Assembly: GCA_030679955.1 (NCBI GenBank)
Contig: JAUXSF010000020.1
Coordinates: forward strand, 1 to 64,000
From: Chlamydiales bacterium
GTDB lineage: Bacteria > Chlamydiota > Chlamydiia > Chlamydiales > JAJFMA01
Reading direction: 5' to 3'
Length of the DNA stretch: 64,000 nt
Within the stretch, counting starts at the first letter, position 1. Each line of letters begins with the position of its first letter. A program made the position numbers and the translations under genes. This document shows, piece by piece, positions 1 through 9,355 of the stretch. The notes under the pieces are model-generated. The model had not been told where the DNA came from. It saw only the letters and a list, made by a program, of their open reading frames with translations, and did not search any database.

Positions 1-36
1 CCCGAGAAGCGTGTACTACGGCACATAACGATTGAG

Positions 37-124
37 CCTGTTTATAGTGTTCATAAGTTCACATTGGTTTTGTGAACGCTCAGGAATGTTATGCCAATGT
101 GAACTTATGAACACTACAAACAGG
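37..124. repeat. Inverted repeat, two 31-bp arms
   Basis: The arms at 37-67 and 94-124 are reverse complements with a single mismatch, separated by a 26-bp loop. A run of T follows at about 142-149. The element lies beyond the 3' end of the leftward gene at 380-805, so it could act as a terminator for it, but the stem is much longer than a usual terminator. It may instead be a palindromic repeat element or the end of something outside the window. Confidence 0.75.
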
Positions 125-379
125 GGAACAAGAAGAAGAGATTTTTTTTAGTATTTAAGGAAGAAGAACAGCGTCGTGGAAGCTGTCGACAAATGCGTTG
201 CCTACAACTCCCACGACGTCTGAAAAGTTCTCAGGCAGAACATGAAATTCAACAAAAAAATAGGTTGAATCAGAAACGCGCAAACTGCCTGGTGCTTTTT
301 GTCTAGACAATGGGGTCCACCTTATCAAAAAAAGTTCTTATTTGCGCCTTGGTGGCTCTGCATCTTTGCGTTTAAATTT
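125..379. other. Intergenic stretch with half of an octamer repeat
   Basis: No convincing gene is seen. Positions 336-380 carry one arm of the dispersed 8-bp-unit repeat (GCG-CCTT / CTTTGCGTT type) found many times in this window. A minus-strand frame ending at the stop at 155-157 stays open for roughly 65 codons without a credible start. It could be a gene remnant or chance. Confidence 0.5.
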
Positions 380-805
380 CTAAACCAGGGCTTTGATTTC
401 ATGGAAAATAGCCAGAGGGGCGATATAGCCTACCAGCGTGCAGATAGCTGCCGGCATAAATGCAATCTTGTATGCCGTCGCAGAAACCTTTGTAGAGCAC
501 GCGATGGTTCCAATGAGTAAAGCACCAGACATCATATCGTCAAGCAGAGGAAAAAGGTAACCTTCGGCAAATTTCTTATTCTTGCCGGCCTGGTCAATGA
601 TTGCAGGAATAACAATAGCGCTGATGGCAGAACCGCCAACGCCGATGGCAAAAGCAACTGGAGCCACATATGCCGCAAAAGCTGATAGGGCGACATAGAC
701 CACGATCTCGATGATCTGGCCTGTCCGATCCCAAAATCTGTCATTTGAAGATGGGGTGAAATTACTTATTTCATGAAATCTCGCTGACAACGACATGGCA
801 TCCAT
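380..805 (-). CDS. Small hydrophobic membrane protein, unknown
   Basis: The chosen start is the ATG at 805, because an AGGGG sequence sits just upstream; an in-frame TTG at 823 is less likely. The product is about 141 residues. After a polar N-terminus it has long hydrophobic stretches rich in Ala, Ile and Val in the middle (about residues 35-70) and two shorter ones near the C-terminus, so three or four membrane segments are likely. No family is recognised. It is transcribed leftward, as is the biotin operon upstream, with a gap of about 75 bp, so it could be a distal operon member. Function is unknown. Hydrophobic proteins of this size are common among chlamydial inclusion-membrane candidates, but nothing specific supports that here. 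Confidence 0.6.
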   Translation of the reverse strand: MDAMSLSARFHEISNFTPSSNDRFWDRTGQIIEIVVYVALSAFAAYVAPVAFAIGVGGSAISAIVIPAIIDQAGKNKKFAEGYLFPLLDDMMSGALLIGTIACSTKVSATAYKIAFMPAAICTLVGYIAPLAIFHEIKALV

Positions 806-879
806 AAAATCCCCTAAAAACAATAGATTCCTTTCGCAGTTTAGTGTATGCGCGAAAGGTTTAAGAATCCAGATCCAAA

Positions 880-1467
880 TTATAATTGTAATTGCAAGCT
901 ATGCCATAAGGCTTGTTCGATCTGGCACGCCTTTTCAGCGAGGACGGCTCCATTGGGCATTTGGCTTACAGCTTCCTGCATTTCTTGCAGATGTTCGGCC
1001 TCTTCCAAAATAATTGTTCGTACGCTGACGCGTGATTTTGCCTCAAGTAGCAGCTCTTGATACGTGGGATACACATCATGCGCGCGCACTTCGATGGCAT
1101 AGGAGACCAGGGTGTAAGCGGCGCCTCGTAAATTCAAGTTTTTGTAACTGAGTCGCTTGAGTAATCGGCTGACGCCAACATTTAATTTAGTTAAGTATTG
1201 CAAAGAGCTATAGCCACCCAACAACGTATCTACCCGGTAGGTATCAATACCGTCTGGATGAACCTTTGCTATTTGATTCTTTAAAACATACGCGTGGCGG
1301 AATTCTTCGGCAGCGTGCTTTAGCATTTCTTCTTTCACCAAAGTGGGGTGTTCGCATCCTGCCATGAGTTTGGCGCCGCAGTTTTCCAGATAGGAAAGAG
1401 TATTCAGCCATTTGGCGTGCTGCCATGGGTCGGCCATGATTTGTGATAATTTATTTTTTAAGCTCAT
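880..1467 (-). CDS. Ferritin-like di-iron protein coupled to the biotin operon
   Basis: This is a 195-residue soluble, mostly helical protein. It shows the full ligand set of a ferritin-like di-iron carboxylate fold: Glu28, Glu55-x-x-His58, Glu126 and Glu156-x-x-His159, with helix-compatible spacing. Enzymes of this superfamily use O2 in hydroxylation, desaturation or oxidative cleavage; which of these applies cannot be read from the sequence. The ATG at 1467 overlaps the TGA of bioA in an ATGA motif, so translation is probably coupled and the protein belongs to the operon. No bioC, bioH or bioW lies in the window, so a role in making the pimeloyl precursor is an attractive but unproven idea. 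Alternatives are a tRNA hydroxylase-like or iron-storage-like protein. It has no signal peptide. Confidence 0.7.
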   Translation of the reverse strand: MSLKNKLSQIMADPWQHAKWLNTLSYLENCGAKLMAGCEHPTLVKEEMLKHAAEEFRHAYVLKNQIAKVHPDGIDTYRVDTLLGGYSSLQYLTKLNVGVSRLLKRLSYKNLNLRGAAYTLVSYAIEVRAHDVYPTYQELLLEAKSRVSVRTIILEEAEHLQEMQEAVSQMPNGAVLAEKACQIEQALWHSLQLQL

Positions 1468-2765
1468 GGTACCTCAGTAAGACTCGCCTCAAGGGCATCA
1501 TAGATTTGTTGTAGGTCATCCGCATCTACACAATATGGTGGGATGGCATGGACAGTGTTCCCGAAAGGACGCAATAGCACATGTCTATTTAAGAAAAAGC
1601 TTGCTAGGCGGTTTCTCAGCGGATTGTAGTAAGAGCTGGCGTGATCGTTGCGATAGTCCACGATCAGAATTGTTCCTATAACTTCGCAGCGCTTGATGCC
1701 GGGATGGCCTAAGAGCTTTTGTTGAAAGGCACGATGCTTTTGCTCGATAAACTGACGTTGTTGGGCGCACAACGGATCTTCCAATAGATCAAGGTTGGCT
1801 AATGCGGCCGCACAACCAATGGGGTTGCCAGCGTAAGAGTGGCCGTGAAGCAGTGCTTTTTTAAGTTCGTCCGACAAAAAAGCCTCGAAGAGGTGTTCAG
1901 AACAAACGGTTGCTGCCAAGGGCAGGAAACCACCGGTGAGTCCTTTAGCTAGGCAGACCATATCTGGAGCATTTGCCATCGCATTGCTAACGAATAGCGG
2001 GCCTGTTCTGCCACATCCCACCAAAACTTCGTCGGCAATCGTCAGAACATTATGCTGGCGGCATAGACCGATGAGCGCATCCAAACCCTCAAGAGAGTGT
2101 GAAATCATGCCTCCCACGCCTTGCAAACCTGGCTCGTAGATGAAACATGCAACATCATCGTTGGCTAAAGCTGCTTTAAGCTGATCCAGAGAGGCTTCCT
2201 CGCTACCGATGAATGGCGGGTCGATCGATATGACGTCAAAAAGAATAGGTTCAAATGGCCTTGTAAAAAAGCTGCGGTCAGAAAGTGACATCGCCCCTAC
2301 CGTATCGCCATGATAGCCACCTTTTAGGGTCACAACTTTTGTTCGTGGTCGCATTTCATTGCGATTATGCCAGTATTGCAGAGCTATCTTAAGCGCCGTC
2401 TCAACTGCTGTCGATCCATTGTCCGAGTAGAAAACCCTTGTTAGGTTAGCTGGAAGGAGTGCGGTAAGCCGTTGCGCTAATTCACATGCTGGGGGGTGAG
2501 TGAACCCGGCCAGCATTACGTGCTCCAATTGCGTAGCTTGCTCGGCGATTTTTCTAGCGATGTACGGATGGCAATGACCATGCAGTGTCACCCACCAAGA
2601 ACTAATCGCATCGAGATATCGGCTACCATCAGCGGCATGTAAATAGGCTCCGGAAGCCTTCACAACTGGGATTGGGGCATCAGATGTTTGATGCTGTGTA
2701 AATGGAGCCCAAACGTTTGTAGTTTCTAAATAGTGAGCATCTTGGACTGTAGTTTTGTCTTCCAT
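1464..2765 (-). CDS. bioA: Adenosylmethionine-8-amino-7-oxononanoate aminotransferase
   Basis: BioA converts KAPA to DAPA, usually with S-adenosylmethionine as amino donor and PLP as cofactor, in the cytosol. The 433-residue protein has the class III aminotransferase features: an N-terminal WAPFTQH segment, the DNGSTAVE stretch that contacts PLP phosphate, the ADEV segment with the PLP-binding Asp, and the PLP lysine in LAKGLTGG. Length is normal for BioA. Its start overlaps the end of bioD by about 40 bp, and its stop overlaps the start of the di-iron gene, so bioBF-bioD-bioA and the di-iron gene form one tight leftward operon. The ATG at 2765 has only a weak ribosome site, which fits translation coupled to bioD. 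Confidence 0.95.
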   Translation of the reverse strand: MEDKTTVQDAHYLETTNVWAPFTQHQTSDAPIPVVKASGAYLHAADGSRYLDAISSWWVTLHGHCHPYIARKIAEQATQLEHVMLAGFTHPPACELAQRLTALLPANLTRVFYSDNGSTAVETALKIALQYWHNRNEMRPRTKVVTLKGGYHGDTVGAMSLSDRSFFTRPFEPILFDVISIDPPFIGSEEASLDQLKAALANDDVACFIYEPGLQGVGGMISHSLEGLDALIGLCRQHNVLTIADEVLVGCGRTGPLFVSNAMANAPDMVCLAKGLTGGFLPLAATVCSEHLFEAFLSDELKKALLHGHSYAGNPIGCAAALANLDLLEDPLCAQQRQFIEQKHRAFQQKLLGHPGIKRCEVIGTILIVDYRNDHASSYYNPLRNRLASFFLNRHVLLRPFGNTVHAIPPYCVDADDLQQIYDALEASLTEVP

Positions 2766-3361
2766 ACTGCTGCATATCTTTGAATGGTGTTTTGGGAAAT
2801 TTCGGGCTCAGGTTGTATGCGCGCCAAGCAAGGCAAACCAGTATATTCCAGGATAAAGCGTTCGCTGTCGGGGTTCTCAGGACCATTAAACACGATGCCC
2901 CAGATAGGTATTCCGCGTTGACGTAGAACTTCCACCGTCATAAGAGTATGATTGATGCTTCCTACATAGTGCTTAGAAACGATGACCCAGTGTGATTCCC
3001 ATTGGGTTAGCAAATCCAGCATCAGCACCGACTGACGAAAGGGAACCATAATACCACCGGCAGTCTCGATAATGAGCGGTCGTTGGGTATTAGGTAGGGA
3101 CATTTTTTTTGGATCCAATTCCTGCCCAGACATCCGTGCCGCTTGGTGTGGCGATACAGGATGCTCTAATAGGTAGGCTTCTGGATGGCACTTTATCGAT
3201 TCATGAGTGACAAGCTGTCTTACAGTATGTCGGTCTGTATTTGGTTCCACACCGCACTGAACAGGTTTCCAATAGTCGGCAGCTAGTGCCTCTACCATAA
3301 TAGCCGAAGTTGTAGTTTTCCCAACCTCTGTGCCAATACCGGTGATAGTGATGATACTCAT
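2726..3361 (-). CDS. bioD: Dethiobiotin synthetase
   Basis: BioD closes the ureido ring of DAPA with CO2 and ATP to give dethiobiotin. The 211-residue protein begins with the diagnostic P-loop GTEVGKT at about residues 10-16 and carries ETAGGIMVPF around the middle, equivalent to the ETAGG.. motif of BioD. It starts 7 bp after the stop of the bioBF fusion, and its ribosome site TGAGGT overlaps that stop codon, so translation is probably coupled. The C-terminus overlaps bioA by about 40 bp. Length is slightly below the E. coli enzyme but typical of the family. Confidence 0.93.
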   Translation of the reverse strand: MSIITITGIGTEVGKTTTSAIMVEALAADYWKPVQCGVEPNTDRHTVRQLVTHESIKCHPEAYLLEHPVSPHQAARMSGQELDPKKMSLPNTQRPLIIETAGGIMVPFRQSVLMLDLLTQWESHWVIVSKHYVGSINHTLMTVEVLRQRGIPIWGIVFNGPENPDSERFILEYTGLPCLARIQPEPEISQNTIQRYAAVWKTKLQSKMLTI

Positions 3362-3368
3362 AAATACC

Positions 3369-5492
3369 TCAGGCTATAAAAACTTGTTCAGACTCGCGTG
3401 ATAGCACTTCTATCAGCTGGTCTAGGTGTGCAACGCTATTAAATGCATGAAGGCATACCCTTAGGCACTCTTCCCCGCGACGTACGGTGGGATTCATAAT
3501 TGGTCTAACATCTAAGCCACACTCTGCTAAGGTTCGGGATAGCAGTCTTACGTTTTCAACTCCGGATATTTTTATGCTCTGAATCGGCGTTGGCCCCACG
3601 CTTATGGGCAAGGAACTAGCGGCCACGCGACTTTTAAAGGCATGGATCAGCGTCTGAAGTTTTTGACGCGCTTCGTCCGATTTTTCCATAAGATCATAAG
3701 CACAGCGTATCGACACCAAAGTATGCAATGGGAATGCAGTGGAGTAAATGAATGGCCTTGAAAAGTTGATTTGATAACTACGCAGCGTATGGCTACCTAA
3801 TACAATCGCGCCATGCGTCCCCAACGCCTTACCAAAGGTATGAATACGAGCAAAGATGCGCTTTTCAAGCCCATGTGCGCTTACAATGCCTCTGCCGCCC
3901 TTGCCAAATAGGCCTGTAGAGTGTGCTTCATCGACGATCAGATGCGCCCCAAATTTTTCGCAGACATCGCAAATGGCCTCTAGTGGAGCAATATCGCCGG
4001 TCATGGAGTACAATGCTTCCACGCAGACGAAGATGCGGCCTGTTGCTTTTTTAAGCTGGGACTCTAGGTGGCTAACGTCATTGTGTTTAAAGAGAAGCTG
4101 ACGAGCACCTGAAACCTTTGTTCCCTCCCACGTGGATGCATGAACTTGAGTATCGAGGACAACCGTATCCTCCTTGTTCATGATGGCTGAAAGCAATCCT
4201 ATGTTGGCTGTGTAGCCTGAATTAAACAAGATACCTGCTTCTGCTCCATGAAAATCGGCAATGTGTTGTTCCAAAGCTTCTGCATAGTGACTGTTGCCTG
4301 TCAGCAATCTTGAGCCTGTAGCGCCTACATGAGGCCTAATGCTGCCATCTTGAATCAACGTCTTAAACTCGTGATCGATAGAATGTAATAGTTGCGGTGA
4401 TCGTGCAAAGCCAAGATAATCATTGGATGTTAAGTCAATTAACTCCTCGGTAATACGTAGACGCCGCAACGTTCCTTCTTGCTGCCTCTTTGCAAGAGCT
4501 TCCTGCATATGTTCTTCAATTCCCACTGGTGGAACATATGCGGGCTTTGTCGTTTTGGTGTACGCTTCTTGTGGTGTCAGACCTAATATCTTGAACATAT
4601 CTTGATCGATATGATGCTCGAAATTAGGTGTGGTCAATAGCTTTGGACCAACGTGAATGGAATTGGCTCCTGCTAAGAAACAGAGCGCTTGTTGTGAGAT
4701 CGAGAGCTTCATGCGCCCTCCAGATAACCGGACCATGGCTTTTGGCATGAGAATACGCGCTGTGGCGATCATGCGTAAAAGTTCCCAAGAAGTGGCGCTG
4801 GCTTTGTCTCCAAAAGGTGTTCCTGGAATTGGTACAAGTAGATTGATCGGAACTGATTCGGGTTGTGGATCCATGGAGGCCAACGTTCTAAGCATGGAGA
4901 GGCGGTCATCGAGGCTTTCTCCCATGCCGATGATTCCTCCGCAGCATACTGAAATGCCAGCCTCGCGGACTCGTGCTACCGTATCTAAGCGATCTCCGAA
5001 GGTACGTGTGGTAATGACCTTTGGGTAGTATTCTTCAGACGTGTCGATGTTGTGGTTTACAGCATAGACTCCAGCCTCTTTCAGCTCTGCTATGTGTTCA
5101 TCTTCAAGCATGCCAAGAGTACAGCAGGGTTCGATGCCTAGCGCTTTGATGCCCTTAACCATTTCAAGAATCTTGTCTAAAGCTCCGCTTTGTTTGGCTT
5201 CTCGCCAAGCGGCGGATAGGCATATGCGGGTGACGCCAGCAGCTTTGGACTCTTTAGCTTGTTCTAGCACATCAGCGACGCGCATCAGAGGTTTGGGGGT
5301 TACATGCGTCGTGTAGCGTGACGATTGGGCGCAGTACGAGCAGTCTTCGGAGCATCCGCCCGTTTTGACATTGAAGATCTGACAGCATTGTACCACGCCA
5401 TTGGTGTGGTGTTCCCGTAGAACCGCATTGGCTCGAACGACCAGGTCGAGTAGGGGCATATTATGGATAGCGCGAATACTTTCGATGTCCAT
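3369..5492 (-). CDS. bioBF: Fused biotin synthase and 8-amino-7-oxononanoate synthase
   Basis: One 707-residue chain carries two enzymes of biotin synthesis. Residues 1 to about 330 are BioB: the radical-SAM cysteines are Cys47, Cys51 and Cys54, with further conserved cysteines near 91, 123 and 183 and the RLSGGR segment at 255-260 that holds the arginine of the second cluster. Residues from about 345 to the end are BioF: SNDYLG at the N-terminal edge, DEAHSTG at 521-527 and the PLP lysine at 555 (HTFGK). The BioF part lacks about 25-30 residues found at the N-terminus of stand-alone BioF. BioB works last and BioF first in the pathway, so the fusion links non-consecutive steps. The start at 5492 is chosen over 5528 because AAGGAGG lies 6-7 bp upstream. 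First gene of the operon. Confidence 0.92.
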   Translation of the reverse strand: MDIESIRAIHNMPLLDLVVRANAVLREHHTNGVVQCCQIFNVKTGGCSEDCSYCAQSSRYTTHVTPKPLMRVADVLEQAKESKAAGVTRICLSAAWREAKQSGALDKILEMVKGIKALGIEPCCTLGMLEDEHIAELKEAGVYAVNHNIDTSEEYYPKVITTRTFGDRLDTVARVREAGISVCCGGIIGMGESLDDRLSMLRTLASMDPQPESVPINLLVPIPGTPFGDKASATSWELLRMIATARILMPKAMVRLSGGRMKLSISQQALCFLAGANSIHVGPKLLTTPNFEHHIDQDMFKILGLTPQEAYTKTTKPAYVPPVGIEEHMQEALAKRQQEGTLRRLRITEELIDLTSNDYLGFARSPQLLHSIDHEFKTLIQDGSIRPHVGATGSRLLTGNSHYAEALEQHIADFHGAEAGILFNSGYTANIGLLSAIMNKEDTVVLDTQVHASTWEGTKVSGARQLLFKHNDVSHLESQLKKATGRIFVCVEALYSMTGDIAPLEAICDVCEKFGAHLIVDEAHSTGLFGKGGRGIVSAHGLEKRIFARIHTFGKALGTHGAIVLGSHTLRSYQINFSRPFIYSTAFPLHTLVSIRCAYDLMEKSDEARQKLQTLIHAFKSRVAASSLPISVGPTPIQSIKISGVENVRLLSRTLAECGLDVRPIMNPTVRRGEECLRVCLHAFNSVAHLDQLIEVLSRESEQVFIA

Positions 5493-5571
5493 GGCCAACC
5501 TCCTTGAAAGCCAAAGAGGATGCACCATCTATTACATTTTTTACCACCGTTCGTAGGTGTTTTTTATTTCA

Positions 5572-5604
5572 GATCCTCTTTGCGCCTCTATGCTTTTGCG
5601 TTTA
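5572..5604. repeat. Octamer-unit repeat, single arm
   Basis: One arm of the dispersed repeat, reading CTTTGCGCCTCT then TTTTGCGTTTA. It sits directly outside the long inverted repeat at 5613-5801. The opposite arm is not recognisable here. Confidence 0.65.
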
Positions 5605-5612
5605 GACCCATT

Positions 5613-5801
5613 GCCATACCCGACGCAGGAGGGGTGGCTGTGGGTAAGATCAAAAAAACGTTCGCGTTGCGGAGCACCGCATTTTGGTAACGTATTATTC
5701 TGCAATAAGATGGCTTCCACTAGACGCGTAGACGCGATGCTCCGCAGCGCGATGATATTGATATTTCCACCCCTAGCCACCCCTCATTCTTCGGGTATGG
5801 C
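5613..5801. repeat. Long imperfect inverted repeat (189 bp)
   Basis: The left half starting GCCATACCCGA and the right half ending TCGGGTATGGC are reverse complements over most of their length. They share GAGGGGTGGCT near the tips and GCGGAGCA(C/T)CGC nearer the centre. The whole would fold into one long hairpin. It could be a non-autonomous mobile element (MITE-like), a structured RNA, or a regulator of the biotin operon; no transposase is nearby and the copy number in the genome is unknown. Confidence 0.65.
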
Positions 5802-6136
5802 TAGGGGCTAAGATAAGAATTTGCTGCTTCGCAGCATTAGCTCAAAATCTTGTTCAAATCGCTATAGAGAAGGTTCTATTCCATGCAAACATATGGGGTC
5901 TAGTTGGTTATGACACGTTTTTCATACTTAGGTTGATGCGTATGCCTGTCTATCCTGCCGCGCAGCGATCATGCATATCCTGAAAAAATGTTCCCTTTTT
6001 TCGCGTAGATGATTTTAAGAGTATTTGACACGACAACATCGCGACTCAAACTACTGACTATGAAAGTCTTTGCGTTGAAATCTCCTTCCTGCTATGTCTC
6101 CAATAAATACTTTAATGTAGAATGTGGAGGCACTTT

Positions 6137-7774
6137 ATGGTCCAGACAACTTATACCGAGAAGCATGGAATTGAAGTGCTTCATGATCCGGAACTTAACA
6201 AATCCACAGCATTTACAGACGCAGAGCGCGAAGCCTTGGGCCTAACGGGGCTATTGCCCTCTGGTGTTGATACAGAAGAAATTCAGTTTCAACGAGCTAT
6301 GCAACAGCTGGGCTTTAAAACCACCGATCTAGAGCGTTACATCTATCTCATTAGCCTGCTGGATGCTAGCGAGACACTCTTCTACAAAGTTGTTATGTCC
6401 GATCCAGCACGGTTCTTGCCTATCGTATATGACCCTACTGTTGGCGAAGCATGCTTAAAATTTGGCCACATCTTCCGGCGTCCACGTGGTCTATACCTTT
6501 CGCTTAAGCACAAAGGTCACGTGAAAGAAGTCTTGCGCAACTGGCCCAAAAAAGATGTGCGAGTAATTTGCGTGTCGTCTGGAGGACGCATCCTAGGCCT
6601 GGGTGATCTTGGGGCTAACGGCATGGGCATTCCAATTGGTAAGCTGCAACTCTATACCGCCTGCGCAGCCGTTCCACCGCAATTTTTGCTACCTATGCAT
6701 ATTGACTGCGGCACCACTAACGAATCGCTCATTCGCGATCCACTTTACTTGGGATTGCGTCAGGCGCGGGTTCCTGCTGCAGAACTCGATGAATTTGTTG
6801 AAGAGTTTGTTGAAGCTGTCCAAGAGGTATTCCCTGGTTGCTGCATACACTTCGAAGACTGGGCTGGCGTCGATGCGATGCGCCTATTAGCCAAGTATCG
6901 CGATAAGGTGTGCTGCTACAACGATGATATTCAGGGGACAGCTGGCGTTGTTCTATCAGGCCTTATGAGCGCTATGAGGGCTATTGGTGGCAAGCTTAAG
7001 GACCAACGCATCTTGTTCTTAGGGGCAGGCTCTGCGGGTATTGGCATCGCTGATCTCATCGCAACAGCCATGACACAAGAAGGTTTATCTATAGAAGAAG
7101 CAAAGTCACGTATTTCTCTCTTCGACATCAATGGTTTGTTGGAGTTTAGTCGAAAGGATCTTTTTGACTTCCAAAAACCCTATGCACACAAGTATGCCCC
7201 TTCAAAAGACTTTGTGAAGACGATTGAAACGTTGAAACCCACAGCTATCATTGGAGTAAGCACTCAAGGCCGCGCGTTCACTCAAAATGTCGTTGAAGCG
7301 ATGTCAAAACTCAATAAGCGTCCTATTATTTTTGCGCTGTCTAATCCTACCGATCATGCTGAATGCTCGGCTGAAGAGGCGTATCGTTGGTCACAAGGAC
7401 GTGCTTTGTATGCAGCAGGAGTGCCATTCCCTCCCGTTCGAGTTGGCGATAAGACGTTTACACCGGGGCAGGGCAACAACCTATATATTTTCCCAGCGGT
7501 TGGATTAGCGATCTACGCTACTAAGGCCAAGCGGGTAACAGACGAAATGTTTGTCGCTGCTGCGCGTGGAGTGGCCGAACAAGTGACTCAGGCTGAGCTT
7601 AGTTCTGGATTACTGTTCCCTCCACAGTCAAACATCTTGCAGACAGAGATCAATACTGCGTTACGCGTCTGCGAGTTGATCTTTGCCAAAGGGCTAGCTG
7701 GAGTTCCTAAGCCTACAGATCTAAGAAAATGGCTCGAGGAGCAATTGTACACTCCTGAATACAAGGAGAGCTAA
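6137..7774 (+). CDS. maeA: NAD-dependent malic enzyme
   Basis: The enzyme oxidatively decarboxylates malate to pyruvate, producing reduced NAD(P). Visible hallmarks are the malic-enzyme block [16 protein letters not shown], the metal and substrate segment FEDWAG, the [13 protein letters not shown] stretch and the Rossmann nucleotide site [12 protein letters not shown]. With the start at 6137 the protein has 545 residues, the size of the SfcA/MaeA type, which usually prefers NAD. That start is chosen because TGGAGG lies 6 bp upstream; an earlier in-frame ATG at 6122 lacks such a site. The fumarase gene begins 4 bp after the stop, so the two form an operon carrying fumarate through malate to pyruvate. 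The ppdK gene elsewhere in the window would take pyruvate on to PEP. Confidence 0.93.
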   Translation: MVQTTYTEKHGIEVLHDPELNKSTAFTDAEREALGLTGLLPSGVDTEEIQFQRAMQQLGFKTTDLERYIYLISLLDASETLFYKVVMSDPARFLPIVYDPTVGEACLKFGHIFRRPRGLYLSLKHKGHVKEVLRNWPKKDVRVICVSSGGRILGLGDLGANGMGIPIGKLQLYTACAAVPPQFLLPMHIDCGTTNESLIRDPLYLGLRQARVPAAELDEFVEEFVEAVQEVFPGCCIHFEDWAGVDAMRLLAKYRDKVCCYNDDIQGTAGVVLSGLMSAMRAIGGKLKDQRILFLGAGSAGIGIADLIATAMTQEGLSIEEAKSRISLFDINGLLEFSRKDLFDFQKPYAHKYAPSKDFVKTIETLKPTAIIGVSTQGRAFTQNVVEAMSKLNKRPIIFALSNPTDHAECSAEEAYRWSQGRALYAAGVPFPPVRVGDKTFTPGQGNNLYIFPAVGLAIYATKAKRVTDEMFVAAARGVAEQVTQAELSSGLLFPPQSNILQTEINTALRVCELIFAKGLAGVPKPTDLRKWLEEQLYTPEYKES

Positions 7775-7778
7775 GATT

Positions 7779-9182
7779 ATGACCGAGTATCGCGTAGAGA
7801 CAGATAGTCTTGGGAAAGTTCGCGTGCCCGCTGACAAGCTTTGGGGGCCGCAAACACAGCGCTCGCTAGAGCATTTTAGTATTGGCATTGACCTGTTTCC
7901 TCCTGAGATGATTCTGGCCTACGCGACGCTTAAAAAGGCCGCGGCCATCGTTAATAACAAGGAAGGAAGGCTTACCGATCAACAAATGGAGTTGATCGTG
8001 CAGGTTTGCGACGAATTACTTGCTGGTCAGCATCACGACCAGTTTCCGCTACACATTTGGATGACAGGTAGTGGCACACAGTTTAATATGAATGTGAACG
8101 AGGTAATCTCAAATCGTTGTTGTCAGATAGCTGGCACACCATTGGGAAGCAAAAAGCCTATTCACCCGAACGATCATGTGAATATGTCACAGTCGTCGAA
8201 TGACTCCTTTCCCTCAGCTATGAGCATTGCTGCAGCGACAACGGCCAAGCAAAAATTGCTGCCTGTAGTCAAGGAACTGCATGATGCCATTGCTTTAAAG
8301 GCGAGTAGCTGGAAGGGCATTATTAAAGTGGGTCGCACGCATATGCAGGATGCCACTCCCTTGACCTTGGGTCAGGAGTTTTCTGGGTATGTGGGCATGC
8401 TGCACGATAATTTGGACCGTTTAGAGCAAAGCTTGATTGGAGTATATAAGCTGGCGTTGGGTGGTACAGCGGTTGGCACCGGGATTAATGCTGCCCCAAC
8501 CTTCGGACAAGATGTCGCTCAGGAGATCGCTAAGTTAACTGGCCTGCCATTTATTACTGCTCCCAACAAGTTCGCTGTTCAGGGATCTCATGATAACCTT
8601 GTGCAACTGAGCGGTACTTTAAAAACGTTGGCTACATCACTTTTCACCATTGCCAACGACATTCGATTATTAAGTTGCGGCCCTCGCTGCGGTTTTGCCG
8701 AGTTGCAGATACCTGAAAACGAGCCTGGCTCCTCTATTATGCCGGGCAAGGTGAATCCAACCCAATGCGAAGCACTAGCGATGCTATCGGCACAGGTGAT
8801 GGCCAATGACGTTGCCGTGACGATTGGTGGATCCTCTGGGTACTTAGAGATGAACGTCTACAAACCTCTAATCATCTTTAATATCATGAAGTCGCTCAGG
8901 CTATTGCATGATGGATGCTACAATTTCAGAGTCTTCTTGATCGAAGGCATTGAGCCCAACCTTAGACAAATTGACTATTACCTTCATCGATCTCTGATGT
9001 TGGTAACAGCATTAGGGCCGGTTGTTGGTTATGACAAAGCATCGCAGATAGCCCATTATGCGCTGGATCATGACCTGACTCTTAGAGATGCCGCCCTTAA
9101 GTTGGGGTATGTAACCGCCGAAGAGTTTGACCGCATTGTTGATCCTAAGAAAATGGTTGAAGCCTACGTCGCCAAGGATTAA
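7779..9182 (+). CDS. fumC: Class II fumarate hydratase
   Basis: Fumarase C interconverts fumarate and malate without an iron-sulfur cluster. The 467-residue length is exactly that of the family. The superfamily signature [11 protein letters not shown] is present, as are [16 protein letters not shown] near the N-terminus, the substrate-binding SQSSNDSFP segment and [10 protein letters not shown]. It follows the malic enzyme after 4 bp, with AAGGAG of the upstream gene serving as ribosome site, so the two are co-transcribed and act in sequence. Confidence 0.96.
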   Translation: MTEYRVETDSLGKVRVPADKLWGPQTQRSLEHFSIGIDLFPPEMILAYATLKKAAAIVNNKEGRLTDQQMELIVQVCDELLAGQHHDQFPLHIWMTGSGTQFNMNVNEVISNRCCQIAGTPLGSKKPIHPNDHVNMSQSSNDSFPSAMSIAAATTAKQKLLPVVKELHDAIALKASSWKGIIKVGRTHMQDATPLTLGQEFSGYVGMLHDNLDRLEQSLIGVYKLALGGTAVGTGINAAPTFGQDVAQEIAKLTGLPFITAPNKFAVQGSHDNLVQLSGTLKTLATSLFTIANDIRLLSCGPRCGFAELQIPENEPGSSIMPGKVNPTQCEALAMLSAQVMANDVAVTIGGSSGYLEMNVYKPLIIFNIMKSLRLLHDGCYNFRVFLIEGIEPNLRQIDYYLHRSLMLVTALGPVVGYDKASQIAHYALDHDLTLRDAALKLGYVTAEEFDRIVDPKKMVEAYVAKD

Positions 9183-9333
9183 AGAAATTTAACGCAAAAA
9201 AATGGTTGAGGCTTCCGTTTTTCAAGGGACACGTCTCAAATTTTACTGAGACAAATGGATTACTGCGTAGGTTGTGATGAGCCTATTTTCTTCTTTGCAT
9301 CTTAGCGCCTCTGCATCTTTGCGTTGAATCTCC
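9178..9333. repeat. Octamer-unit repeat, split arms
   Basis: A left arm starts at the fumC stop (AAATTTAACGCAAA) and a right arm lies at 9289-9333 (GCGCCTCTGCATCTTTGCGTT). About 85 bp of unrelated sequence separates them. It lies between two rightward genes and could fold as a terminator for fumC. Confidence 0.6.
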
Positions 9334-9355
9334 TTCTTCACCTGGACATCAATGT

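Larger units (their letters stand above)
5493..6136. other. Divergent intergenic region between bioBF and malic enzyme
   Basis: The region separates the leftward biotin operon from the rightward malic enzyme gene and must carry both promoters. It holds an octamer-repeat arm (5572-5604), a 189-bp inverted repeat (5613-5801), a small GCTGC-TTCG-GCAGC-like hairpin near 5823-5835, and another octamer-repeat end near 6066-6090. Short reading frames occur on both strands within the inverted repeat but mirror each other, as expected of a palindrome, and are not believed to be genes. I could not assign promoters with confidence. Confidence 0.6.

Noticed and set aside
37-124. Possible CRISPR or attachment site at the window start
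   Set aside because: There is only one pair of inverted arms, no array of spacers, and no integrase or cas gene nearby.
5541-5811. Overlapping reading frames of about 80 codons on both strands
   Set aside because: They lie within the long inverted repeat, mirror each other, lack ribosome sites and resemble no protein.
5812-5880. A GTTCAAATC sequence recalling a tRNA T-loop
   Set aside because: No acceptor or anticodon stem can be formed around it.
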